Assembly: GCA_032716605.1 (NCBI GenBank)
Contig: CM064519.1
Span: forward strand, 32,247,199-32,311,198
Direction of reading: 5' to 3'
Source: Paralithodes platypus
Taxonomy: Eukaryota > Arthropoda > Malacostraca > Decapoda > Lithodidae
Length of the DNA stretch: 64,000 nt
The notes beneath the pieces are model-generated. The model was not told where the DNA came from. It did not search any database and saw only the letters and a program-made list of their open reading frames with translations. A program made the translations under genes and the position numbers. Positions 34,735 to 44,885 of this stretch are shown here, piece after piece. Position 1 is the stretch's first letter, and each line of letters starts with the position of its first letter.

Positions 34735-34850
34735 CTCGCAGCGTTATTATACATTATTTATTAGAGAAAGTGAAGCTCTATGGCATCCTTATAATATACT
34801 CTCATAGATTCCGGGAAAAACTAAATAAGATGGTCACCAATTTTCCCATG
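34735..34850. repeat. Left arm of inverted repeat with 36480-36600
   Basis: 'gaaagtgaagctctatggca', 'tccttataatatactc' and 'catagattcc' are found as reverse complement at about 36500-36590 ('gagcttcactttccc', 'gagtatattataaggattcc', 'ggaatctatg'). Arms of about 100 bp enclose about 1.65 kb that contains the palindromic tandem repeat and the TTAGG tracts. A further inverted partial copy of the last part is at about 36110-36175. Confidence 0.7.
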
Positions 34851-35039
34851 GATTTTTTTATTTTTCCCTGTTAGTTTTCATCAATATATATATATATAGT
34901 GTTTGGAAATAATTGCAACCCTCGGCGAAACCGTTTTCCCCATTATACAACGATCTTAAGACACGCCGCCCGATAGTGGGGAGGGCTATGAAGTACAGGG
35001 AAAATGAGGGGTTAAATGCGTAAAACGGCGATTAAAACG

Positions 35040-35510
35040 TATTTTAGCAAAACTTGGCTCGGGTTTTAAGGTATTTCTAAGGCCTAAAACCAAATATTTC
35101 GAAAACCCGAGCCAAGTTTTGGCCAAAGCTGGCTCGGATTTTGAGAGTTTGTAGACAACAAAATGACAGTAACCTCATTTAGAAATTTGGCTCAGGTTTC
35201 CCGAAATTGCAAAGGCATAAAACCCGAATTTTGGAAAACCCAAGCAAAGTTTTGGCAAAACTTGGCTCGGATTTTGCGAATTTTAAGAGTAAACAAATTA
35301 CAGTAACCTAATTTAGAATTTTGGCTCATGTTTCCCTAAATTGCAAACCCCAAAAAGCATAATTTTGGAAAACCCGAGCCAATTTTTGGCAAAACTTTGA
35401 TCGTATTTTGAGAATCGAAAAAGACTAACTACATGTCGGAAATCGGCTCATGATTTCCCTAATTGCAAAGCCATATAACCAGATTTATCGAAAACGTAGC
35501 ACTTGTTTAA
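35040..35510. repeat. 131-134 bp tandem repeat with internal palindromes
   Basis: Units marked by 'cttggctcggattttg'-type sequence start near 35053, 35130, 35261 and 35395. The last two spacings are 131 and 134 bp; the first unit is shortened to 77 bp. Each unit boundary is a hairpin, 'aaaacccgagccaagttttg' paired with 'ggcaaaacttggctcggatt', so each unit could form a stem. Copies have drifted. Confidence 0.8.
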
Positions 35511-35696
35511 ATCATAAATATCCAGTAACATAGACCTAGTACATTGGATACAAACCTAATCCACACCTAACGCCTACAATGTGTCCGTAGTACCTAGTAG
35601 GCCTACGTGAGATACAACATGGCGGTTGGGCCGGCGCCCATTTAGTAGCCTACCGGTATTCGGCCGTATCTGTAAATACGAATGCGAGGAACTTCA

Positions 35697-35880
35697 ATCT
35701 AATCTAATTAACCTAACCTAACCTAACCTAACTTAACCTAACCTACCCTAACCTAACCTAAATGCGCCTCCGCTCGAATATGAATTCGCTCGAAGTGTCC
35801 AGATACCGTAAATACTACCGCAACTACGAATCTTGTTTCTGAAACCTAGTATATTAACCTAACCAAACAACCCAACCTAT
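35697..35880. repeat. Long interrupted (CCTAA)n tract and inverted-repeat arm
   Basis: About 55 bp of CCTAA/CTTAA units (35705-35760). Then 35806-35880 ('aatactaccgcaactacgaa', 'acctagtatattaacctaac') matches 36410-36485 as reverse complement with few mismatches over about 72 bp. Confidence 0.8.
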
Positions 35881-36406
35881 CGATAGAGATGGGCAGGTGG
35901 AGTAGACTAAAAAGCTGGTAGACGGACCTCGGGAGATAGGTGAAAATAGTGTGTACGAATCGATGCCGTCTATAGGAAGGTATTGACAACCATGTTTCGA
36001 CAAAATTCCATTTTAGTACCATATATTTTTATTAGGTTTTGCCGAGGCTTAAAACACATTTTCATATTATGTTTAGAGCATATAAAATCCATATGTGTGT
36101 TCAAATATTGCAAAATAATTGGTGACCAACTTATTTAGTTATACTAGATTCCGTTGTGGTAGAATAGTTTTGATAAGTTTTGTAACTCGATTTTGTCGAT
36201 ATAAATAGTCCCGCGCGTAAACAAACTCAGTCCCCCAATCTTGAGAGCTCTGCTACGGACGTGTTCAATGTTTACAAAAAGTGTTCGGAATGGAGTACAC
36301 TCGCTACGGTCAAGCGTTATGTTCTACAAAGATGTTACTGTATGTCTAATATATAACCCACAGTAGCTGGGATGCAAGGGCTAGTGTTGTATCCCAAGTA
36401 CTGGGT

Positions 36407-36600
36407 CTAGGTTAGGTTAGGTTGTTTGGTTAGGTTAATATACTAGGTCTCGGAAACAAGATTCGTAGTTGCGGTAGTATTTACATCAAAACTATTCTCC
36501 CACAGTGGAATCTATGCGAGTATATTATAAGGATTCCATAGAGCTTCACTTTCCCTAATAAATTATGTATAACAACGCTGAGAGTTTTTTCAAAAAAATT
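36407..36600. repeat. TTAGG tract and right inverted-repeat arms
   Basis: 'taggttaggttaggttgttt' (36408-) is followed by the complement of 35806-35880 and then by the complement of 34735-34835. The two arms are joined here in one block, which suggests that the whole 34.7-36.6 kb complex is one rearranged element. Confidence 0.7.
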
Positions 36601-36980
36601 ACCAAAATCTATATTAAACACAGATAATTATATCCCATACCTGACCTAAGATACATATTGTTCAGGAATGATGTATGAGTCATAAATATTGTATATATGA
36701 CAATTTTCGAGGTAAATTCCTACATTAAAGTATAAAGTCAACCTCTTCACAAACAATGTCATTAAAGGTCGTGTTGCATGGAACATGTAGAACATGCTAT
36801 CGTTGTCTGTCATTACTAAGATGCATATGTATGTAAGCACCGACTACCGGATTTCGTTACCTATACCATAACAAATTATTATAATCACTTCTTACCCTAC
36901 CTACAGTAGATGTTCATCCCGAGTCCGATTACCTGAGCATATCCCTAGATAGTACAGTAAACGCATTTCAATTAACTCAC
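36601..36980. other. Unassigned; putative intron of the MADF gene
   Basis: AT-rich sequence downstream (in minus-strand terms) of the MADF exon. A consensus donor GTGAGT reads on the minus strand at 36975-36980. Nothing else is recognised. Confidence 0.3.
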
Positions 36981-36981
36981 C

Positions 36982-37167
36982 CTAATCACTGCCCACCTCC
37001 TCTCCAACTTCCTTCCACAGCTGTCCCAGGGTAATCCGATTCCTGTGTTTAGGGTGTGATTTATCGTATATGGCACTACGGTCCTGTACCGCCACAATAC
37101 ACTTTCCGTCGTCCATGGAAGCTACATAACTACGGATACCGGATACCGCGAGCACACAGCTCAACAT
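36982..37167 (-). CDS. MADF-domain protein, putative first exon
   Basis: An ATG-initiated frame of 61 codons. The segment 'CIVAVQDRSAIYDKSHPKHR' followed by 'NRITLGQLWKEVGEEVG' fits the start of a MADF (Myb/SANT-like in Adf-1) DNA-binding domain: hydrophobic helix 1, the 'I/LYDKSHPxxxNR' turn, and the helix 2 Trp in 'LWKEV'. A second ATG (37114-37116, 'MDDGK') directly before the domain is the likelier start. Only about half a domain is present, so splicing must follow. A good donor (GTGAGT, 36975-36980) lies just after an in-frame TAG, and a weaker one (GAG|GTGGGC) lies before it. Such domains occur in host transcription factors and in the accessory protein of PIF/Harbinger transposons. The rest was not found nearby. 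Confidence 0.55.
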   Translation of the reverse strand: MLSCVLAVSGIRSYVASMDDGKCIVAVQDRSAIYDKSHPKHRNRITLGQLWKEVGEEVGSD

Positions 37168-37278
37168 AACGTCAGAAGCGAATGGACAAACAAGGTGCGC
37201 ACATTTCTACGGCGCCGGAATCTGGCATGAGTCGGACCACCAGTGTGAACGTTTCATCGGGTTTATGAAACACTTTAA

Positions 37279-37640
37279 AAGGGTCGAGTCACACCAACCC
37301 CGAAACCCGACATATTCCGACTCAAATGTGTTCGATCAGTTACATCAGAGACGAACGACATAATCTTCATATATTATCACATCTGATCATATCAGACATT
37401 ATCTGGTGTGGCAGTTTGAACGGCTGACCGAAAATGTGAAGTAATGCAACGGGTTATTACATGTAATTTTTGTGTCTGATGTAACCGATCGAACAAAATT
37501 GCGTCGGCATATTTCTGGGTCTAGGGTTGATGTGACTTGTCCCTAATAGATGTTACCACGTTCAATATTTTCCGACAGTTATGGTCAGATGATTTGCGTC
37601 GGAATAGATCTGGTTCCGGGGTTTGTGTGGCTCGAACCTT
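37279..37640. mobile_element. MITE-F, inverted-repeat element with GGGTCGAGTCACAC ends
   Basis: The left end 'gggtcgagtcacaccaaccc' (37281) is inverted twice to the right: at 37524-37543 ('gggttgatgtgacttgtccc') and again at 37619-37640 ('gggtttgtgtggctcgaacc'). The 37281-37354 and 37469-37543 arms are complementary over about 75 bp ('ttcgatcagttacatcag' versus 'ctgatgtaaccgatcgaa'). It lies just upstream of the MADF exon. Superfamily not assigned. Confidence 0.7.
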
Positions 37641-37838
37641 AGGAATTATAGAAGCAAGTTCAAAGTGTGCCAGTTTAGTAGGATACATTTGGTGAAAAAA
37701 GGATTCGGTCTTGAGTTATACAATTGGACAGAATAGAGGAGTGAATGTGTTGAAAGGTGTGTTCCGCCTGATCTTCGTATTTCAATAGGTATAAGCAAAT
37801 ATGGCTATGAAAACATAATTGATTAATTATGAGCAATA

Positions 37839-37861
37839 GAAGAGAGAGAGAGAGAGAGAGA
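37839..37861. repeat. (GA)n microsatellite
   Basis: About 22 bp of GA followed by a short GT run. Confidence 0.9.
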
Positions 37862-37924
37862 GTGTGTGTGAAGAGACCTAGTCATAGGAGGCGAGTTGAT
37901 GAATGTGATTTTTTTTACTATACC

Positions 37925-38480
37925 CCTACGAGAAAAGCAGTTTGAGTGGAACCCCCTACACATGCGAATAATGCCATACACATAGGCGTATTACATCCCT
38001 GTACTGAACAAGAAGATGAATAGGAGAGAAGTACCCCCAGAGTTTATCACACCTATCGTCTGGGAAGCTGCTGTAGCTAAAGTTACAATATAAGGTCCCT
38101 AAAAGAAAGTTCAACAGATAAGAAAGTCCGAGTATAGTGAGTTAAGTTTAAGGGTTGATTCGAGTCTTGTTAATGGGTAAGGGAAAATCATGTGGTAGAT
38201 TGTGGTGATTTGATAGAATAAGGACATAAGTTTTGGAGGCATTGAAAACAATATAGTAATCTCTACCTCAGTTGTAAGTCATTATTTCAGATAATAATAT
38301 AGGGTGTTATGGCCTCATGAAGTGAGTTTTGCAGCGAATGCTTTGTTTATTTAATGTTTACACCAACCAAATATAGATTGTTCATAGCCTGTAAAATCAA
38401 TAATTAAACACGATGAAGTCTAGAGCTCTTCCCTTTGCGGATTGGAATTTGAGGTAAACAATGTAGCAAGATCACTCCAA
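37925..38480 (-). mobile_element. LINE-A fragment, strongly decayed
   Basis: Minus-strand match to the 3' half of the LINE-A RT ORF. 'atccctgtactgaacaagaa' corresponds to 'gcccctgtacagagcaagaa' at 27465. 'gaagctgctgtagctaaag', 'taagttttggaggcattgaa' and 'agttgtaagtcattatttcag' also line up in order. No open frame survives. Confidence 0.6.
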
Positions 38481-38499
38481 CATACCTACCTGAGGAAAA

Positions 38500-39290
38500 T
38501 GGTTGAATAGTGCATGTGTGGGGAGGTTCCACACATACCGGTACCGCCCTTTTCGAAAGGGTACGGACAAAAGTATTAATTCACCTCCTCCTACTAATGT
38601 TCCAAAATATCTCTCTACACACCACAATATTGCACCTCCCTCTCTCCCTTCGTAGGATCCATGTCTCTATTAATTGTTGGACCTAAACTCTGGAATGGTT
38701 TATCTTTTAAAGTTTGAGATTCTAATTCTCTGTCTTCTTTTGAAATAACTACTGGAACTCCATTTTTTAAGTCAGTTTAATCAGTAAGTTTTGATATTGG
38801 GTACCACATTATTACTTAACCAATTTTTGACGACATATACTTGTATGATTATTTTATCATGACACCATTGTATAAGCAACTTTTGTAGGTTAAATCTAAA
38901 CTTCTAAAGAATAACCATTGTATATATATGGAAATAAATATGTGAATCTGATTCTACCGCTATTATATTAATCAGTGTCCTTCAGAGCTTTCTCAGTGTA
39001 TACCTCTTCCTTTATGGAGAGTAGGTGGCACACGCCATTCAACACATTCCCACCCCCATTATGTCCAATTATCTAACCCAAGAGTGAGCCGATTATCCCA
39101 GTCATTCTTCCACTCAACAAGTAAACTCTGGAAGTATCTCCCTTCATCTAACTCCCAGACTCCTAACGTCTAACCTCCTTCAAACTCCGTGTAACCAAAC
39201 ATTTTGACTCTAACGGCTCTCTGTCAATCTTTTAATTTGGGGGGACACTCGTTACAGGCAGCTTTGCCTTTTTTCTCCTTCTTACACATA
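38500..39290 (+). mobile_element. LINE-A 3' fragment (plus), split by another LINE tail
   Basis: 'gtgtggggaggttccacac' and then, after an insert, 'ttaatcagtgtccttcagag', 'ctttctcagtgtatacctc', 'aagtaaactctggaagtatc' and 'cactcgttacaggcagcttt' match the reverse complement of LINE-A 3' sequence (27420 to 26960). Frames are broken. It lies head-to-head with the minus fragment 37925-38480, so the two are separate insertions or an inverted rearrangement. Confidence 0.65.
38577..38955 (+). mobile_element. 3' end of an unrelated LINE nested in LINE-A
   Basis: Reads 'VGPKLWNGLSFKV' then a stop, 'DSNSLSSFEITTGTPFFK': the typical last residues of a non-LTR ORF2 ('GPKLWNxLP...S...FK'). It ends in 'gtatatatatggaaataaat'. 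The host LINE-A sequence resumes immediately after ('accgctattatattaatcag'). Confidence 0.6.
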
Positions 39291-39299
39291 GAAAATATA

Positions 39300-39760
39300 T
39301 TTACATAAGAAAATAGAATACTGCTAGAATCATTAATAACAATTAGGATTATAACTGTAGATAGGATATAGCCCTAAGAAACAAGTAAACAGCTCTAAAA
39401 ACTTACGTCTTACTCTTGATCGTTAGCTTATGTAACATTTACGTTTGGAACGTTTACTTAGAGTCCTATGTATAAATATGTATACGGTCTCATGTATAGA
39501 TCAGTACACTGAACACCATTTGTAACACTCTACGGCAACATTGACTTACAATGTGAGTTAGTGTTGGTATATTGTTCAGATGCAGCCCTGAAGGTACTTT
39601 GTCTTAACCTAAGTACAGTATAAGACATATTCAAAGGTCACACGCGACCATTGGCGACCATGAGGTGCCTAGGATCCCATCATAGTACATATGCAGATGC
39701 ACTGGTAAGACCTACATGAAAGGTACCGCAATCTGATAGGCGAACAGCTTGGTTAAGGAG
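39300..39760. other. Unassigned stretch
   Basis: AT-rich, no gene, RNA or transposon ends recognised. Confidence 0.4.
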
Positions 39761-39761
39761 T

Positions 39762-39763
39762 GT

Positions 39764-39816
<53 letters not shown>

Positions 39817-39919
39817 CTTTCGTGCACGCTTATGTTCTTATATATATGTGTGTGTGCGTGTGTGTGTGTGAACGCGCTTTCGTGCACGCTTATATTTGTA
39901 TATATGTGTGTGTGTGTCT

Positions 39920-39955
<36 letters not shown>
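39762..39955. repeat. (GT)n with a 60-bp duplicated unit
   Basis: GT tracts flank two copies (39811 and 39871, exactly 60 bp apart) of 'cgctttcgtgcacgcttat', each followed by a short TATAT. The copies differ at a few bases, so the GT microsatellite and the spacer were duplicated together. Confidence 0.9.
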
Positions 39956-40860
39956 AAGCAGACGATATAACAAATAACCCAGACGCAGCACAGCCTGAAC
40001 AGATACACGGAAACAATAACAGCACAGAGATCGAGAGGCAAATTTCTCTCTCTCTCCAACTCTCTCTAGAAGAAAAAAAGCCAGACGAAATTTATCCTGC
40101 GAGAAAGACGGAGAGTGCTTGTCCCGGCTCTTCATCTGTTTTACTTACTGTCTTGATTTGCTGGGTGTCAGGAAGTTAGTCAGGGTTTGGGAATAAGTCA
40201 GGAGGCTGGATGTACTCGGTATAGGATTCATACGATATGCTTGGGTTGTTGGTATCGTGGAAAATATTAATATCTATCAACTTAGCTCTCTATTTACTGA
40301 GAGAGAGAGAGAGAGCGAGAGAACCTGTCGTGTGCTCACAATAAAACCTTTACCAGGCAAATGGATAAATGTATTCATTCGAGTTTTCACAGAACTGAAA
40401 TATTTTCCCAACTATAGTCCTTATAATTAAGCTCTGCTTTGTCTTGTTTAGGAGCATTTTATTCCTCTACTGGAAGACGAAATAAAATGTTGATGTTATG
40501 AAGGCGGGACACAACTTTTGACTGTACCTCACGTACAGTTAGGTACTTAAAAGCAAGTTTTGTGAAGGAGCATACTGAGATCATTATATTTCGCATTTCT
40601 AACAGTATTGGACAAGGATATAACCTACTCACAAAATCACCTTCAGTCGATTAATAAACTTGAGACGGTAACAAATCCCATTATTTATTTGAATCACATG
40701 TACCAGGTTCATTAGCACCCAACTGTACATACATAAGCGTAGCGTAAATACTTGTAGCCCGTTATAGAGGGTTAATCATGATAAAGGGATATTTGGTTCG
40801 CATCTTTGGTGAACCTTTCTTTTATATTTTGTACAGACTCATTGCAATCCATCCCTTTTC
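39956..40860. other. Unassigned stretch
   Basis: Contains short CT (40046-40060) and GA (about 40298-40318) tracts. The 139-codon frame at 39760-40179 is mostly GT-repeat coding and is not credible. Confidence 0.4.
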
Positions 40861-41035
40861 AATTTCTATCTATCTATCTATCTATCTATTGCTTGACGCC
40901 ATGATCCCCGAAGGGGTGGCCACGAACGAACTGCCCCCAAGCACCTCTGTCCCCAGTCAGTCGACGCCCCTCCTCCCAACCAGCACCGCCTTCATTCATA
41001 TACTTCCTCACTCCATCCTTCCACCTCTCCTTCGG

Positions 41036-41740
41036 TCAACCTCTCCCTCTCTGTCCTTCCACCTTGCTCTCGTACACCCTCTTAGTCATTCTCTCGCTTC
41101 CCATACGTTCCATATGGCCGAACCATCTCCAGTTGTTCCTTTTCACACTTTCCAGCACATCTACCTCCAAACCACACCTCCTACTTACTACCTCATTCGT
41201 CTGTCTATCCCTCCATGTAATTCCGCACGCACTTCTCAAGTAACTCATTTCCACCGCTCTCACTCTTGGTCTGAGTCTTTCCACGAACGTCCATGCTTCG
41301 CTTCTGTAAGTTAGTGTCGGGATTACCACACTGTCATGCAAGGACTTCTTCACTTCCATACTGACCACTCTATTTCTTGTCACTGCTTTCAACGTTCCTA
41401 CAACCTTCTTCCCCTGTTGCACCCACTCCCGCACTTCTTCATCCACAGTCCCATCTTTACTCAACACACTGCCCAGATGCTTAAAAGAGCTAACGATCTC
41501 CATAGCCTGAACGTTCAACTTCACCTCACACTCTGTGACTTCACCCCTTTCGAAGACCATAACCTTGCTTTCCCCCACATTTACCTTCAAATTCCATTTT
41601 TCGCACACCGTTCCAAACTCATTTACCAGACCCTGCAACTCCCATTCATTATCGCTCATCAGAACTGTGTCATCCACAAACAGCAGTATAGGCAGCTTCC
41701 ACTCATTTCCTTCCCTTTTCAGCGATACACCAACATCCAC
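41036..41740 (-). pseudogene. RTE-like RT, palm/thumb and C-terminal part
   Basis: 235-residue open stretch beginning just before the catalytic motif: 'ILLFVDDTVLMSD' (FVDD in place of FADD), then 'FKHLGSVLSKDG', 'VIPTLTYRSEAW', and 'NWRWFGHMERM' near the end, a signature of RTE-type C-termini. The frame is continuous here but displaced from the upstream RT part (41749-42210) by a small indel near 41745. The conserved C-terminal Arg/Gly-rich tail continues towards 40900. Confidence 0.75.
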
Positions 41741-41748
41741 TGCTCTTC

Positions 41749-42210
41749 CTAGTATTTCTTTCGTGACTCATCCATATATACAGTAAACAACCACGGGGAC
41801 ATCACACACTCCTGTTTCAACCCAACACTCAGGTCAAAGAACTCGCTCTGCTCATTCTCCACACGTACTTCCGCCTTTGCACCCTCATACATGCTCTTCA
41901 CTGCTTTCAGCAACTTGCCATCTACTCCGTATATTCTAAGTACTTTCCACATGCCTTCTCTATCCACTCTGTCATAGGCCTTCTTCAAGTCCATAAAGGC
42001 AACATACACCTTTTGTTGCTTCTCCAGATATTTCTCCACAACACAATTCAGGGTAAAAATCTGATCTACACATCCTCTTCCCTTCCTAAAACCTCCCTGC
42101 TCGTCGCCTATCCATTTCTCCGTTCTCACTCTCACTCTCTCAATCACTACCCTACTGTACACCTTCCCTACTACGCTTAAAAGACATATTCCTCGGTGGT
42201 TACCACACAC
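41749..42210 (-). pseudogene. RTE-like RT, fingers and palm part
   Basis: 153 residues: 'NHRGICLLSVVGKVYSRV' (RT motif 1), 'FRKGRGCVDQIF' (motif 2), 'FMDLKKAYDRVDRE' (motif A with its catalytic Asp) and 'VGLKQECVMSPWLF' (motif B, where G in the usual 'QGC' is replaced by E). Frame breaks at both ends separate it from the linker at 42329-43339 and the FVDD part below 41740. Confidence 0.75.
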
Positions 42211-42328
42211 TCCTCTTTCCCCTTTGCCCTTATATAGGGGGACTATTATGCCAGTCTTCTAGTCATCGGGTGCATTCCCCTTCTCCCATGCTAGTTTGCA
42301 CATTTTCCATACCCATTCGATCACTATC

Positions 42329-43339
42329 TCACCACCATACCTCAACATTTCCCCACACTCCATCTGTTCCTGGTGCTTTCCCCAACTTCACTCTTTTCAT
42401 AGCTTCCCACACTTCTGACCTCCTGATCCCCACCTCCTCCTCCACTACTTCTCCTCTTCTTCCTCCGATACCATATCCAACTATGTTTGCTGGCTCTTCA
42501 TTCCTTACATTTAGCAACTCATTGAAGTACTCCCTCCATCTTTCGACTCTCTCTTGCTTCTCGGCTAGCATTCTCCCATTCTTATCTTTCACACCCTTAC
42601 TGTTTCCCTTGCTACCTTTCCTAACTTTCTTGACTTCTTTCCAGAACAGTTTCTGACACTCCCTCCATTTTACACTCATATTCCCTCCAAATTCCTCATC
42701 TACTCTTCTCTTACTTTCCTTCACTACTCTCTTCACCACTCTCTTTCTCTCCACGTACCTCGCTCGTTTCTGCCTCTCCAAATCTTCATTCCCTCTACTA
42801 CCCAACCACTCTCTATACGCTTTCTTTTTGTCTTCCACAGCTATTTTTACATCTTCTGTCCACCATGCTGTACCTTTCACTCCCCTCCCTCTTCTCCTCA
42901 CTCCACACACCTCCTCACATGCTGCACAGATCTCTTCCTTAAACACCATGCTTATCTCCTCCACTTCCTCCATATCTTCCAGGTCGAACCCACCTAGTTG
43001 TCTTTCTACTGCTCTCCTGTACTCTTCCCTGATTTCCTCCTCCTGTAGCCTCTCCACCCTCCTCACCATTCCCCCTTCCTCTCGCCTCTCTCCAGCTCTC
43101 CTTACCCACTTCTTTTGTATCATAACCTTAGCTACTACTACATAATGATCAGACAGACCCCCTCCAATTCCCCTATACACCCTAGCATCCATCACAGATA
43201 TCTTCATTCTTTCATCCACACATATATAATCAATCGGTGACTTTTGTTCCACCACTGTCTTATCATTCATCGTCCACACCACTTTCCATGTGTTCCTGTG
43301 TATCATTCTGTGTCGAAAGAAGGTGTTGGCTATCCACAA
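42329..43339 (-). pseudogene. RTE-like endonuclease C-terminus and linker
   Basis: 336 residues. It begins inside the endonuclease: 'IDYICVDERM' (36-45) and 'GGGLSDHYVVVAKV' (59-72), where the SDH motif is the last catalytic His of EEP endonucleases. A long Arg/Glu/Lys-rich helical linker follows with 'WWTEDVKIAVEDKKKAYREW' and 'WREYFNELLN', ending in 'KLGKAPGTDG', the RT entry motif. The upstream endonuclease is missing, consistent with 5' truncation. Confidence 0.75.
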
Positions 43340-43350
43340 CCTCCTCCCCT

Positions 43351-43559
43351 TTTCAATTTACTAAGGCCAATTAGCATCCTTTTGATTCGTCAAAGATTGT
43401 GTTAAAGTAATATTGAAGAGAAAGATGAAAATGACATTGTGATCATGGGCATCTTCCTCAACTATAAATTCTTCGAACATGCTAATAAACTCAAACGTTT
43501 TGTTAGTTGACGAATCTAATGTATGATGCACATTAACAAAAAACTTCAACATTCAAACA
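43351..43559. other. Unassigned stretch
   Basis: AT-rich, nothing recognised. Confidence 0.3.
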
Positions 43560-43770
43560 CTTTTGATCTAGGAACTAATATCTAATTTGAGTTTTCATTT
43601 CCCTTTTGCTTTTAGTTTTTGAAGCACATGACGAGGAGGAAAAACATTTCAGGATTAATTGAGAATTTGTGAGTGCATTCAGTCATAAGTATATTGACTG
43701 ATGAATTATACTGTCGTGATAGACATATTTGAATTGACTTTAAAAAATCGAAAGTACGCCTTAGGTATAA
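43560..43770. repeat. Diverged duplicate of 45590-45785
   Basis: 'gagttttcatttcccttttg', 'agtttttgaagcacatgacg', 'aggattaattgagaatttgt', 'gactgatgaattatactg' and 'gatagacatatttgaattga' have collinear counterparts 2 kb downstream. Probably two copies of an unrecognised dispersed repeat. Confidence 0.6.
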
Positions 43771-44621
43771 AATTATATTTTGTTTTAGCATATCATGCTG
43801 ATACGTATAGTCTTTTTCGATTGTCCGTTGCCTTTCTTGTGTCATGTGGTGTATCAAATAAGTTGCGACATTGCAGTCTTCTAAGGTAAAGTCACCCACA
43901 TATCCAGCAGCAACAGCTACTATTAACTGCGATGTTTTTGCTGTATTTGTCCATGTAAATGAATAGCTCGAACACAGACTTTAACAATCCTAATGAAATA
44001 TTGAAGTTATATATTTAGATTGTCTTCTAAATATTATAAATACATACAATAGCCAAAAAGTAGCTCTGTGACAGGCGAACTTGTGAGCAATTGTAGATTC
44101 CTTAGTTTTGTTATGTATTGGCAACACTTCACTGATAACTTAATACAATAAGCTAATACTACCGGTATACACAATAATCAGTTAATAACCAAAACCATTA
44201 ACATATCTATTAGTCATCGATGGTAAAATCGGTATCTTAGTCCGACTGTAGTTTGTATTGATGGTAATTCTCATAAGATTGAAACATCGATATATAATCA
44301 CTGATGACGAAACGTAAGATTAGCCAAATAAATTAGATAAGAACCTTATGGACATCTACTGTACTTACTATAACATCAAGTTAAGCAATAGGTATATATG
44401 TAAATGTGAATACAGTATATTATTAAAGTAACATTTCATCACCCCGAGGGTAAACTAGGCTATGCTGAACTATCCAATTATAATGTAAAACTTGCAAAAT
44501 AAACAAACCAAAACTTAGACGAACACAGTAAAACACAAACAAACTAATCAAAATCGCCATGTGGAAACAACGCTTTAGTAAAATAATGTTATAAATAAAA
44601 GAACACAATCCACCACCTAGG
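43771..44621. other. Unassigned AT-rich stretch
   Basis: No gene, RNA or repeat ends recognised. It contains one TACCGGTA palindrome (44160). Confidence 0.4.
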
Positions 44622-44885
44622 GTGTACACTCGGATACCATAGTCTCCAGCCCACTCATTAATATTTGTGGAGTTTACCTATTTCTAATTATGGAAGTATA
44701 TCCCTGGAAACGAATTTAAGAATATATTTGTCTATACATCAACTACAGAACTATATACACTATTTATTGATAAGCAAGTTCTATCCAAAAAATAATCCAG
44801 TTAGTTATAATTGCATAAAGAAAAATATAGGGGGTCCTCGAATTTGTTATGAGTGGGCTAGAGACTACGGTATCCAAGTGTACAT
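44622..44885. mobile_element. MITE-E, 37-bp terminal inverted repeats
   Basis: The left end 'gtgtacactcggataccata' plus 'gtctccagcccactcat' (44622-44658) is repeated as reverse complement at 44850-44885 ('atgagtgggctagagactac', 'ggtatccaagtgtacat'), with about 4 mismatches. 264 bp, AT-rich interior with no transposase. Superfamily not assigned. Confidence 0.75.

Larger units (their letters stand above)
40866..43350 (-). mobile_element. RTE-like non-LTR retrotransposon, 5' truncated
   Basis: Minus-strand element. The end of an endonuclease lies near 43340, followed by a long basic linker, RT and a C-terminal region, and it terminates in a (TAGA)n-type microsatellite (TCTA on the plus strand, 40866-40890). 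A short 3' UTR with a microsatellite tail is characteristic of RTE-type LINEs. It is broken into three frames. A second, 5'-truncated copy is at 53520-54518 with the same tail. Confidence 0.75.

Noticed and set aside
41336..43145. Plus-strand frames of 100-138 codons
   Set aside because: Antisense shadows of the minus-strand RTE-like retrotransposon.
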